A stretch of DNA of 24,240 nt from JBFGCM01 sp041581135 (GTDB lineage Bacteria > Actinomycetota > Acidimicrobiia > Spongiisociales > UBA5794), in the NCBI GenBank assembly GCA_041581135.1, contig JBFGCM010000058.1, forward strand, positions 1 to 24,240, in the 5' to 3' direction. The notes under the pieces are model-generated. The model saw only the letters and a program-made list of their open reading frames with translations. It was not told the DNA's origin and ran no database searches. Positions 1 to 7,345 of this stretch are shown here, in pieces. A program made the translations under genes and the position numbers. Each line of letters starts with the position of its first letter. The first letter of the stretch is position 1.

Positions 1-678
1 GGGCAGGAGTTCCAGGCGGGTGCCGGTCATGGTGCCGACGATGGCCTCCCCGGTGATCTGCTGCCACAGCGACACGGTGGCGTCGTCCCACATCACCAGG
101 TCGGAATTGCGCAGCAGCCCGGACACGCCGAACCGCAACACGTCACCGTCGACACCGCGATCGAACGCCACGGCCGTGTTGCACAGCGGGCAATAAGTGA
201 CGGCGAACGGGATGCCGGCGGCCTCGCCGTTGACTATCTCGTGCGACGTGAGGATGCGGAGCGGGAAGAAGAAGGCGTCGTCCCCGAGCTCCATCGAGAT
301 GCCGATCTCCCGATCGACGAGCCATTCGCCGGCCGACTCGATGGATTCGTACGCCGGGTCGTCGAGCGGCCGGATGAGATCGCGGGGATCGCTCGCCTGG
401 ATCCCGATCTTCAACTCGTCCAGCTCGATGCTGCGTCGGGACCAGTCCGTGTCCCAGCCTTGGGTCGAGGCCGCCAGCACGCTAGGCAGCTCAGTCACGG
501 CAGAAGGCTCGCTCGTCGCAGGCGTCGACGGTGGCGAGGAGGTGGTGGTCGGCAACGAAGTGGCGGTGGGATCGTCGCCCGGCGCCGCAGGCTCGTCGGC
601 GGAGCCACAGGCGACCAGCGCGAGCGACAGGCCCAGCGCGGCGATCAGCACGGTTGAGGCAACTGCAGGTCGGTTCAT
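1..678 (-). CDS. DUF3179-domain lipoprotein (3' end cut by window edge)
   Basis: The first 226 codons are visible; the stop lies beyond base 1. An ATG at 678-676 begins a signal peptide with a lipobox ending at Cys24 (LALVAC), followed by a Ser/Thr/Pro-rich linker, so this should be a lipoprotein tethered outside the membrane. The rest matches DUF3179: a DPRDLIRPLDDP-like opening, EWLVDREIG, PLRILTSHEIVNGE, the hallmark VTYCPLCNTAVAFDR with its two closely spaced cysteines, FGVSGLLRNSDLVMWD, SLWQQITGEAIVGTMTG. The family has no established biochemical function that I know of; the CxxC motif suggests metal or redox chemistry, which is inference. It is divergent from the multi-cupredoxin gene across 257 bases in which I see no convincing promoter for either gene. 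Family assignment is secure; function is unknown. Confidence 0.93.
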   Translation of the reverse strand, partial: MNRPAVASTVLIAALGLSLALVACGSADEPAAPGDDPTATSLPTTTSSPPSTPATSEPSAVTELPSVLAASTQGWDTDWSRRSIELDELKIGIQASDPRDLIRPLDDPAYESIESAGEWLVDREIGISMELGDDAFFFPLRILTSHEIVNGEAAGIPFAVTYCPLCNTAVAFDRGVDGDVLRFGVSGLLRNSDLVMWDDATVSLWQQITGEAIVGTMTGTRLELLP

Positions 679-935
679 GGTGGGACATCCTCGTACTTCC
701 CACGAGCAAACGCAGACGACCGCCACCACGGTTGCGCCATTGTCGCCGGTACGACCATCTGCCGAGCGCGCGGTGCCGGCCGGTGCCCCGCCCACTGGTC
801 GAGCGGCGCCTGCTGCGCTGTGGAACAGCATGCGATCCCTCGAGCTCGTTGAGGCTTTCCTGATCGTCCCCTGAGGCGACGCTGAGTGCACCTGGCCGAC
901 GATGGGCTCACCCCATACCCAAGGAGTGTTCGACA

Positions 936-2942
936 GTGCTGTACTCGATGCCGCGACGCGTCGCCATCCTCTGCGGCGTCTTCCTTGCCGTCGTCGGTCC
1001 GCTCGTCGTGTCGGGCTCGCTCTACGCGGCCACGGTCGTCGTGCAGATCGGCAGCACGCTCGACCCCCAGACGGTCACCATCGAGGCCGGCAACACGGTC
1101 GTGTGGACGAACAACGACGCCGAGGAGCACCGCATGCGGTCCACCAGCGGACCGGCCGAGTTCGATTCCGGCAACCTGGAGTCCGGCGAGAGCTGGAGCT
1201 TCACCTTCACTGTCGTGGGCACCTACACCTACTCCGACCATCGGGACGACGAGAACCCGAACTACTACGGCACCGTGGTGGTCACCGCCGCCGGAGGCAC
1301 CACCACGACCACGACGGCACCGCCCGCCGACCCTCCCCCGGCTGATCCGCCTCCCTCTGGCGCCGGGGACGTGTCGATGGCCAACCGAGCCTTCACTCCG
1401 AGCACGCTCACCATTTCCGCCGGAAGCATGGTCACCTGGATCAACGACGACGATGACGACCACACGGTCACCGCCAACGACGCCAGCTTCAACAGCGGAA
1501 CCATGGGTCCGGGGGCCACGTACTCCCGGACATTCCCGGCCGCCGGAACGTTCGCCTACTTCTGCGTCTTCCACGCCGACATGACGGGAACCATCGTGGT
1601 GACGGGCTCAGGCGATACCCCGGTGACCACCACCACGCTGCCGTCCACGACGACCACCACCGCACCGCCGGCAGATCCGCCGCCCGGCGACGCACCCCCG
1701 TCGACCCCGCCGGCTCCGGGGGCGGTGAACATCGTCGACCTCGCGTTCTCCCCGGCATCGCTCACGGTTGGTGCCGGTGCCACGGTGACATGGGCCAACA
1801 CGGGCGCGCTGCCGCACACGGTCACGGGAGACGACGGTTCGTTCGACTCCGGGTTCATGTTCACCGGTGACACGTTCTCTCGTACGTTCACCACGGCAGG
1901 GACGTTCGGCTACCTGTGCACGCTGCACCCGGAGATGGTGGGGACCATCGTGGTCACCGCGGCGGCCGGCGACTCCGGTGGCGCCGCAGGTGGGTCGCCA
2001 CCCGCCACAGCGGCGCCAGCGGGAGGCGACTCCGCCGCCACCTCTGGCACCATCGCCGGCAGCACCTCGGGGACGAGCACCGGCGGGGGGGCGACCGTGA
2101 GTGGCACGTTCACCATGGGGGACAACTTCTTCAGCCCGGGCGGGAAGACCGTCACCGCGGGCTCCACGGTGACCTGGGCAAACGGGGGCGCCTTGCCGCA
2201 TACCGCCACGTCTCGGAGTGGCGCCTTCGACTCGGGCATCGTGATGTCGGGCCAGACCTACCGACGGACATTCAACACGCCCGGCACCTATGAGTTCTTC
2301 TGCACGATCCACCCCGAGATGACCGGCACCCTGACGGTCACCGGGACGGCGACGGGAGCGCCGGACGAGGAGTCGATCTCGACGACCGACGCGGCGCTGC
2401 TCGAGCAGGGCCTGGGCGGAGTGCCCGAGAGTGACGCGGACCAAGGCTCCCTGGCGCCGGCTGCGGCCGGAGACGAAGCCGACGCCGAAGCGGTGGAGTT
2501 CCGGATCGAAGTGATCGACCTTTCCTACGATCCGCTGGAGCGAACCGTGTTCGTCGGATCACCGGTCCGCTGGGTCAACACGGGCGACCTGCCCCACACG
2601 GTGACCGACACCGAGGGCGCATTCGACTCGTCGATCATGGCGCCTGGAGACGAATTCGTGCACACCTTCGCCGAGGTGGGAACGATCCGGTACCTGTGCA
2701 CCCTGCACCCCGGCATGGAGGGGACCGTGATCGTCCGACCCGCTCCTGCGGCGGGGAGCGCCGCCACTGGCGAACCGACCGCGGCTGCGGTGCTCGGCAT
2801 CAACGAGGCCGCCTCGGGCGGGGACAACGTGCCGCCGTTGGCAGCGGCCGGGATGATGGCCGGGGTGATTCTGGTCATCGGAGTCGCCATGGCGTTCGGC
2901 ATGGCCCGATTCGGGAAAGCGCTGGAGGCAGAGGAGCACTAG
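936..2942 (+). CDS. Membrane-anchored five-domain cupredoxin (blue-copper-like) surface protein
   Basis: 668 residues. The GTG at 936 is chosen because AAGGAG (921-926) sits 9 bases upstream; the ATG at 948 would be too distant. Order: signal peptide (about 1-31); cupredoxin 1 (about 33-117); T/P linker; cupredoxin 2 (about 146-223); T/P linker; cupredoxin 3 (about 264-341); G/S/A-rich linker; cupredoxin 4 (about 390-470); acidic linker; cupredoxin 5 (about 516-605); a C-terminal transmembrane helix (about 634-655) and a short charged tail. Domains 2-5 each carry the full type 1 copper ligand set: His in a (P/D)HT motif, then C-x-x-H-x-x-M (for example Cys210, His213, Met216; Cys456; Cys588). 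Domain 1 keeps His65 and the YSDH histidine but has Ser for Cys and no Met. The likely role is extracytoplasmic copper binding or electron transfer; the redox partner is unknown. Confidence 0.93.
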   Translation: MLYSMPRRVAILCGVFLAVVGPLVVSGSLYAATVVVQIGSTLDPQTVTIEAGNTVVWTNNDAEEHRMRSTSGPAEFDSGNLESGESWSFTFTVVGTYTYSDHRDDENPNYYGTVVVTAAGGTTTTTTAPPADPPPADPPPSGAGDVSMANRAFTPSTLTISAGSMVTWINDDDDDHTVTANDASFNSGTMGPGATYSRTFPAAGTFAYFCVFHADMTGTIVVTGSGDTPVTTTTLPSTTTTTAPPADPPPGDAPPSTPPAPGAVNIVDLAFSPASLTVGAGATVTWANTGALPHTVTGDDGSFDSGFMFTGDTFSRTFTTAGTFGYLCTLHPEMVGTIVVTAAAGDSGGAAGGSPPATAAPAGGDSAATSGTIAGSTSGTSTGGGATVSGTFTMGDNFFSPGGKTVTAGSTVTWANGGALPHTATSRSGAFDSGIVMSGQTYRRTFNTPGTYEFFCTIHPEMTGTLTVTGTATGAPDEESISTTDAALLEQGLGGVPESDADQGSLAPAAAGDEADAEAVEFRIEVIDLSYDPLERTVFVGSPVRWVNTGDLPHTVTDTEGAFDSSIMAPGDEFVHTFAEVGTIRYLCTLHPGMEGTVIVRPAPAAGSAATGEPTAAAVLGINEAASGGDNVPPLAAAGMMAGVILVIGVAMAFGMARFGKALEAEEH

Positions 2943-3029
2943 GCCTCCGGTTTCTCCACACGCGGTCGACGGGCTGGCTACTGCGCTATGTCGGCGTGCG
3001 CCGGCCGACTGATGGGGCCGACCACGCAC

Positions 3030-3035
3030 TAGCGT
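3030..3035 (+). promoter_or_regulatory. Putative -10 box (TAGCGT) for terC
   Basis: TAGCGT lies 10 bases before the ATG at 3046. The same hexamer recurs before four starts in this window (3046, 10764, 13633, 21995). A transcription start 6-8 bases downstream would leave an untranslated leader of only a few bases. No manganese riboswitch (yybP-ykoY), sometimes found before terC genes, fits in the 103 bases after the preceding stop. Confidence 0.5.
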
Positions 3036-3045
3036 TACGCCACCG

Positions 3046-4032
3046 ATGACTCACCTGCTCGCCGCCGCCGACTCTCGACCAGATGCGTTGCAGAGCTTCG
3101 ATGTGCCCACCTGGTTGTGGCTGGCGTTCTTGGCCGGCGTCGTGGCGCTGTTGCTCCTGGACCTGTTCGTGTTGCACCGCGATGCCCACGAGATCTCCCT
3201 CAAGGAGGCGGCCTGGACCTCGTCCATGTGGATCGCCATCGGTGTGGCCTTCACCGCGGCCGTGTGGCTGATCCTCGGCAACGAGGCCGGCCTCCAATAC
3301 ATCACCGGCTACCTCATCGAGAAGTCGCTGTCGGTTGACAACGTGTTCGTGTGGGCGGCGATCTTCGGCTATTTCGCGGTGCCCGGCCGCTACCAGCACC
3401 GCGTCCTGTTCTGGGGCATCTTCGGTGCCCTGGTGTTGCGGGCAATCTTCATCTTCGCCGGTGTCGCGTTGCTCGATCGGCTGGAGTGGCTGCTGTTCGT
3501 GTTCGGCGGACTATTGCTGTATTCGGCCTGGCGGATCGTCACCCATGACGTGGCCGACGTGCACCCGGAACGCAACCCGGTGCTCCGGCTGGTCCGGCGT
3601 TTCATCCCCGTGACCGCCACGTTTCACGGCCAGAAGCTGTTCACCCGCGAGAACGCCCGCCTCCTCGCCACCCCCTTGTTCGTGGTGCTGATCCTCATCG
3701 AGGCCGCCGACGTCGTGTTCGCGGTCGACTCGGTGCCGGCGATCCTCGCCATCAGCCGTGACCCGTTCGTGGTGTTCAGCTCCAACGCAATGGCCATCCT
3801 CGGTTTGCGCGCCTTGTACTTCTTGCTGGCGGGCGCCAAAGAGCGTCTCGTCTACCTCAACGAGGGCCTCGGCGTGATCCTCGCCTTCGTCGGCGTGAAG
3901 ATGATCATCTCCCGCTGGATCCACATCGACTCGCTGTTGTCTCTGGCGTTCATCGGAGTGGTCCTGGTCGTCACCGTCGTCGCCTCCCTGCGCTCCGAAC
4001 GCAGCGTCAGTACCCCCACGGACGCCTCATGA
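3046..4032 (+). CDS. TerC-family integral membrane protein (Alx-like)
   Basis: 328 residues, dominated by hydrophobic segments. I see seven to nine likely transmembrane helices, starting with LWLAFLAGVVALLLLDLFVL. The two signature acidic motifs of TerC are present: EKSLSVDNVFVW (Glu92 onward) and EAADVVFAVDSVPA (Glu219 onward), which place Glu/Asp residues within the membrane. Members such as E. coli Alx and Bacillus MeeF/MeeY are associated with manganese export or metalation of secreted proteins; others were named for tellurite resistance. Metal-ion transport is therefore the best guess, with the substrate unproven. The stop codon overlaps the start of the universal stress protein (ATGA at 4029), implying translational coupling. 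The length is normal for the Alx-like subgroup. Confidence 0.93.
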   Translation: MTHLLAAADSRPDALQSFDVPTWLWLAFLAGVVALLLLDLFVLHRDAHEISLKEAAWTSSMWIAIGVAFTAAVWLILGNEAGLQYITGYLIEKSLSVDNVFVWAAIFGYFAVPGRYQHRVLFWGIFGALVLRAIFIFAGVALLDRLEWLLFVFGGLLLYSAWRIVTHDVADVHPERNPVLRLVRRFIPVTATFHGQKLFTRENARLLATPLFVVLILIEAADVVFAVDSVPAILAISRDPFVVFSSNAMAILGLRALYFLLAGAKERLVYLNEGLGVILAFVGVKMIISRWIHIDSLLSLAFIGVVLVVTVVASLRSERSVSTPTDAS

Positions 4033-4460
4033 GCGTGAGCACCATCGTGGTGGGCACCGACGGATCGGAGGGCGCCCGGCACGCTGTCGAGTTTGCCGCC
4101 GGATTGGCCAGGGATCTGGGGGCAACGGTCGTGGTGGTCCATGCCTTCGAGCCGCTGGCGCTGGTGGGTCTCGTGGAGCCGCCGGTCGATTTCGCCAAGC
4201 TCCGCGACCAGGCCCAGGAACTGCTCGAGTCCGAATGGGCGCAGCCGCTCGCCGATGCCGGGGTCGATCACGAGGCGGTGGTGGCCGAGGGCCACGCCGC
4301 CGACGTCCTGGCCGACGTCGCCGCCGCCCACGATGCAGACCTGCTGGTCGTGGGGGCGCGCGGCCTCGGTGGCGTGCGTGGGCTCTTGCTTGGCTCGACG
4401 TCGGCGCGCCTCCCACACGTCACGGGCATCCCCGTCACCATCGTGCCGCCTTCCACCTGA
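4029..4460 (+). CDS. Universal stress protein, UspA family
   Basis: 143 residues, a single Usp domain. The N-terminus has the first beta strand and loop (IVVGTDGSEGARHAVEFA), and the C-terminus has the ATP-binding signature GARGLGG...LLLGSTSARL, corresponding to G-2x-G-9x-G(S/T), followed by the last strand IPVTIVP. It is therefore probably the nucleotide-binding type of Usp, a soluble cytoplasmic dimer. The ATG lies inside the terC stop (ATGA), so it is likely made from the same message; a functional link to metal or envelope stress is inference. It converges with the beta-helix/FG-GAP gene 28 bases downstream, and no hairpin terminator is visible in that gap. Confidence 0.93.
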   Translation: MSVSTIVVGTDGSEGARHAVEFAAGLARDLGATVVVVHAFEPLALVGLVEPPVDFAKLRDQAQELLESEWAQPLADAGVDHEAVVAEGHAADVLADVAAAHDADLLVVGARGLGGVRGLLLGSTSARLPHVTGIPVTIVPPST

Positions 4461-4488
4461 GCCGCAACGCCCCCGAGGCGCAGAGCGG

Positions 4489-7263
4489 TCAGTCCTCTAC
4501 ATCGAGGGGCGACACGAGGTCTCCCCATGGCACCGTGCTGAAGGCCGAGCCGTCCGACACCGATACCCACCAGGCGCCCATGTCGAGAAAGTTGGCGATG
4601 TCGGTCTTCCCGTCGCCGGTGAAGTCGCCGGCCACCTGAGCGCCCCACGAGCCGGTCACCGCGAACGCGTCCCACAGCGGCGTGGTGAAGGCCGAGCCGT
4701 TGCTGATGCTCACCCACCACGTGCCGTTGGCCGGGAAGTACTGGGCGATGTCGTCCTTGCCGTCGCCGGTGAAGTCGCCGACGCTCCGTGACACCCATCC
4801 GGTCTTGGTGCCGAAGGTGGCCCACAGCGTGGTGGTGAAGCCGGTGCCGGTGGAGGCAGAGACCCACCAGGTGCCGTTGCCGGGGAAGTACTGGGCGATG
4901 TCGTCGATGCCGTCGCCGGTGAAGTCGCCGACCCGATGGTCCTCCCATCCGGTCTTGGTGCCGAAGGTGGCCCACTTGGTGGTGGTGAAGCCGGTGCCGG
5001 TGGAGGCAGAGACCCACCAGGTGCCGTTGCCGGGGAAGTACTGGGCGATGTCGTCGGTGCCGTCGCCGGTGAGGTCGCCGACTCGACGGTGCTCCCATCC
5101 GGTCTTGGTGCCGAAGGTGGCCCACTTGGTGGTGGTGAAGCCGGTGCCGGTGGAGGCAGAGACCCACCAGGTGCCGTTGCCGGGGAAGTACTGGGCGATG
5201 TCGTCGATGCCATCGCCGGTGAAGTCGCCGACCCGCCGGTCGACCCAACCGGTGGCGGTGGCGAAATCGGCCCAGAGCTCGGTGATGAACGAACCGCCGA
5301 TCGACCGGGAGATCCACCACGTGCCGTTGGAGGGGTGGAATTGGGCGATGTCGTCGTAGCCGTCGCCGTTGAAGTCGCCCACCATGCGGGCCTCCCATCC
5401 GCTGGTGGTGCTGAAGTCCGCCCAGAGGGCACTGTGAAACTCGCCACCGGTGGAGACCTCTACGATCCAGGTGCCGTTGGTGGGGTGGAATTGGGCGATG
5501 TCGTCGTATCCGTCACCGTTGAAGTCGCCCACCAACTCTGCTTCCCAACCGTCGGGCGCCAAGACCGTGGCTTCGACGGAACCGATGTCGCAGTTGCCTC
5601 CCGACGGCCGCACCAGGCCCCGCTGGTCCACCGACGCCGCGCAGGCGACGACATCGAGCAGCGGGCTGCCCGTCTCGGGCACATGGGTCGGGGTAGGGCC
5701 GCCGTACTCGCCCAGGGCCGACAGCAACGGCGCGCCGGAGACGATGTCGCTGCCGGAGCCACAATCGATGGTGCCGATCAGGTTGGTGCCCGATGAGGTG
5801 ATCGATCCGAGGCACTCGGGTGCCAGACCGGTGTTGGCCGAGATCACCGATGCAGCCAACGTGACGCTGACGTCGGTGTGGAGGCCGGAGGCGCCACGGG
5901 CGGCAGTGTTCTCCGTGATGGTCGCGTGGGTGACGGTGCCGGAGCCGCTGTCATTGAACACGCCGCCGGCGTCCTTGGTGGCCGTGTTCTGGGACACCGT
6001 CGAGTTGATGATGGTGAGCAAGCCGGACGAGTACACGCCGCCGGTGGAGAGGGCGCTGTTGTCCGCGACCGTCGACCGGTCGAGCGTCAGGCTCGACGAC
6101 GCGTAGACGCCGCCGCCTCGGGACGATGCGCCGTTCTCGACAACGGCGGTACTCATGATGGTGGCGCTCACGCTGGTGAAGAGGCCTCCGCCGTCGGTGC
6201 CCTGGTTGTCCGAGATGTGGGAACGGTTCAGCGTCAGTGATCCCGTTCCGCTGGCGCTCACGCCTCCGCCCGTCACCGCCTCGTTGCCCATGATGGCGGT
6301 GTCGGTGATCGACGTGGTCGAGTTGACGCTCTTGACACCGCCGCCGGTGGTGTCGACCGTGGCGTTGCTGTCGTTGCCCTCGAGGAGCGAGCCGGTGATC
6401 GTCAGGGTGCCGTCGAACGACACCACCCCGTGCCCGTCGCTCCCGGAGATGGTCACGCCGTCGAGTGTCAGTGAACCGCCGGCCTCGTTGTAGGCGCCGC
6501 CCGCCTGCTGGTTGGCGCGGTTGCCGCTCATCGTCGTGTCGTTGATGGTGAGGTTCCCTCCGCCGTTGAAGACGCCTCCTCCGGTGCCGAGCGAGCCGGC
6601 GATCTCCTTGGCGTCGTTGGTGGAGATGGTGCCATCGGTGATCGTCGCGGTGCCGGTGTTCGTGTTGTAGAAGCCGCCCCCGGCCTGCTCGGCGTTGTTG
6701 CCGGTGATGTCCACGCGCAGCAGGGTGGCGTCACCCGTGTTGTAGATCCCGGCGCCGAACGTCGGCGATGTGTTGTCGGTCACGGAGCTGTCGGTGAGGG
6801 TCAGCGTGGACGTGCTCCCCACCCAGATGCCGCCGCCGACGCCGCCGATGTTGCCGTTGACGTCGATGCCGGTGCCCACGAGGGTCGAGCCACTCATCAC
6901 GTCGATCCCGCCGCCGGTGCCGTTGCCGCCGGTGACCGTCAGGTCCAGCAGCGTGAGGGTGGCGCCACTCGAGACATCGACCGTGGAGCCCTCGTCGCCG
7001 TCGATGAACGTGACACCGGCGCCCTCCCCATCGAGGGTCAGGTCGATGTCCACGTCGATGCTGCCGATGCACGTGCCGGCCGTGAGCGGTATGAGGTCGC
7101 CCGGCGAGGCGTTGTTGATCGCCTGCTGCAGGTTGGCGCCGGCGTCGCACGTGACGGCGAACACGGCAGGGGAGGGAAGGGCCACCATCCACGCGGCGAG
7201 GAACGTCAGCAGACTCAGGCTGGCCCTGAGGCCGGGAGTGGTACGCGTAGGGGTCGGCACCAT
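4489..7263 (-). CDS. Secreted beta-helix protein with choice-of-anchor Q segment and seven FG-GAP/VCBS repeats
   Basis: 924 residues from the ATG at 7263-7261. The frame stays open to 7446, but an upstream start would overlap the divergent hydrolase gene, whereas this ATG directly precedes a signal peptide (LRASLSLLTFLAAWMVALPSPAVFA). It follows a purine-rich GAGAGAAAGGGGGA stretch; a GTG one codon later is an alternative. Residues about 35-500 are a right-handed parallel beta-helix with recurring GGG(V/I) turns and T/S/N-rich rungs of the polymorphic-membrane-protein type. A choice-of-anchor Q segment follows (NLIG, GAPLLSALGEYGGPTPTHVP, CDIGSVE). The last ~350 residues are seven 50-residue repeats, each with a DxxGDGxDD calcium-type loop and an NGTWWV core. 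It is presumably an exported adhesin or carbohydrate-binding surface protein. No LPXTG motif or C-terminal membrane helix is seen. Confidence 0.9.
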   Translation of the reverse strand: MVPTPTRTTPGLRASLSLLTFLAAWMVALPSPAVFAVTCDAGANLQQAINNASPGDLIPLTAGTCIGSIDVDIDLTLDGEGAGVTFIDGDEGSTVDVSSGATLTLLDLTVTGGNGTGGGIDVMSGSTLVGTGIDVNGNIGGVGGGIWVGSTSTLTLTDSSVTDNTSPTFGAGIYNTGDATLLRVDITGNNAEQAGGGFYNTNTGTATITDGTISTNDAKEIAGSLGTGGGVFNGGGNLTINDTTMSGNRANQQAGGAYNEAGGSLTLDGVTISGSDGHGVVSFDGTLTITGSLLEGNDSNATVDTTGGGVKSVNSTTSITDTAIMGNEAVTGGGVSASGTGSLTLNRSHISDNQGTDGGGLFTSVSATIMSTAVVENGASSRGGGVYASSSLTLDRSTVADNSALSTGGVYSSGLLTIINSTVSQNTATKDAGGVFNDSGSGTVTHATITENTAARGASGLHTDVSVTLAASVISANTGLAPECLGSITSSGTNLIGTIDCGSGSDIVSGAPLLSALGEYGGPTPTHVPETGSPLLDVVACAASVDQRGLVRPSGGNCDIGSVEATVLAPDGWEAELVGDFNGDGYDDIAQFHPTNGTWIVEVSTGGEFHSALWADFSTTSGWEARMVGDFNGDGYDDIAQFHPSNGTWWISRSIGGSFITELWADFATATGWVDRRVGDFTGDGIDDIAQYFPGNGTWWVSASTGTGFTTTKWATFGTKTGWEHRRVGDLTGDGTDDIAQYFPGNGTWWVSASTGTGFTTTKWATFGTKTGWEDHRVGDFTGDGIDDIAQYFPGNGTWWVSASTGTGFTTTLWATFGTKTGWVSRSVGDFTGDGKDDIAQYFPANGTWWVSISNGSAFTTPLWDAFAVTGSWGAQVAGDFTGDGKTDIANFLDMGAWWVSVSDGSAFSTVPWGDLVSPLDVED
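4492..5529 (-). repeat. Seven tandem 150-bp units encoding FG-GAP/VCBS repeats
   Basis: The GAAGTCGCC-type core (GDF codons on the minus strand) recurs at 4621, 4771, 4921, 5071, 5221, 5371 and 5521, an exact 150-base period (50 codons). The three central units (4801-4950, 4951-5100, 5101-5250) differ at only a handful of bases over most of their length, while the outer units are clearly diverged. That pattern fits recent internal duplication by unequal recombination or slippage. The reading frame is maintained throughout, so a change in copy number would only lengthen or shorten the repeat domain. Confidence 0.95.
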
Positions 7264-7291
7264 TCCCCCTTTCTCTCTTCGTGGTGCGCGA

Positions 7292-7297
7292 AAGTTA
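7292..7297 (-). promoter_or_regulatory. Putative -10 box (TAACTT) for the beta-helix gene
   Basis: On the minus strand TAACTT (7297 to 7292) lies 28 bases before the ATG at 7263. A start 6-7 bases downstream would give a leader of about 20 bases containing the GAGAGAAAGGGGGA purine stretch that could bind the ribosome. A CTGACA at 7323-7318 resembles a -35 box, but the 20-base spacer is too long to count strongly. The promoter overlaps that of the divergent hydrolase. Confidence 0.4.
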
Positions 7298-7333
7298 GCC
7301 GGGGTCGCCGCCGTTTGTGTCAGAGCGGCTGAG

Positions 7334-7339
7334 TACCGT
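7334..7339 (+). promoter_or_regulatory. Putative -10 box (TACCGT) for a leaderless hydrolase mRNA
   Basis: TACCGT ends 6 bases before the GTG at 7346, so transcription would begin at or next to the start codon. No Shine-Dalgarno sequence precedes this GTG, which fits a leaderless message. Confidence 0.5.
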
Positions 7340-7345
7340 GGCCGA

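Noticed and set aside
675..1574. Minus-strand open frame of 299 codons over the cupredoxin N-terminus
   Set aside because: It is antisense to a well-supported gene, is low-complexity Gly/Val/Arg-rich, and conflicts with the divergent DUF3179 start.
2943..3045. Manganese riboswitch (yybP-ykoY) upstream of the TerC gene
   Set aside because: Only 103 bases are available, the characteristic conserved loops are not seen, and a TAGCGT box right before the ATG suggests almost no leader.
4682..5359. Plus-strand open frame (225 codons) with periodic VVVKPVPVEAETHQVPL-type repeats
   Set aside because: It is the antisense reading of the 150-bp FG-GAP array; because the period is a multiple of three, all frames stay open and look repetitive.
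4489..5529. CRISPR or other spacer-repeat array
   Set aside because: The units are contiguous 150-bp coding repeats in one frame, with no unique spacers.
6770..7345. N-terminal extension of the hydrolase by 192 codons
   Set aside because: This part is antisense to the beta-helix gene, contains no recognisable domain, and the hydrolase fold begins at 7346 next to a -10 box.
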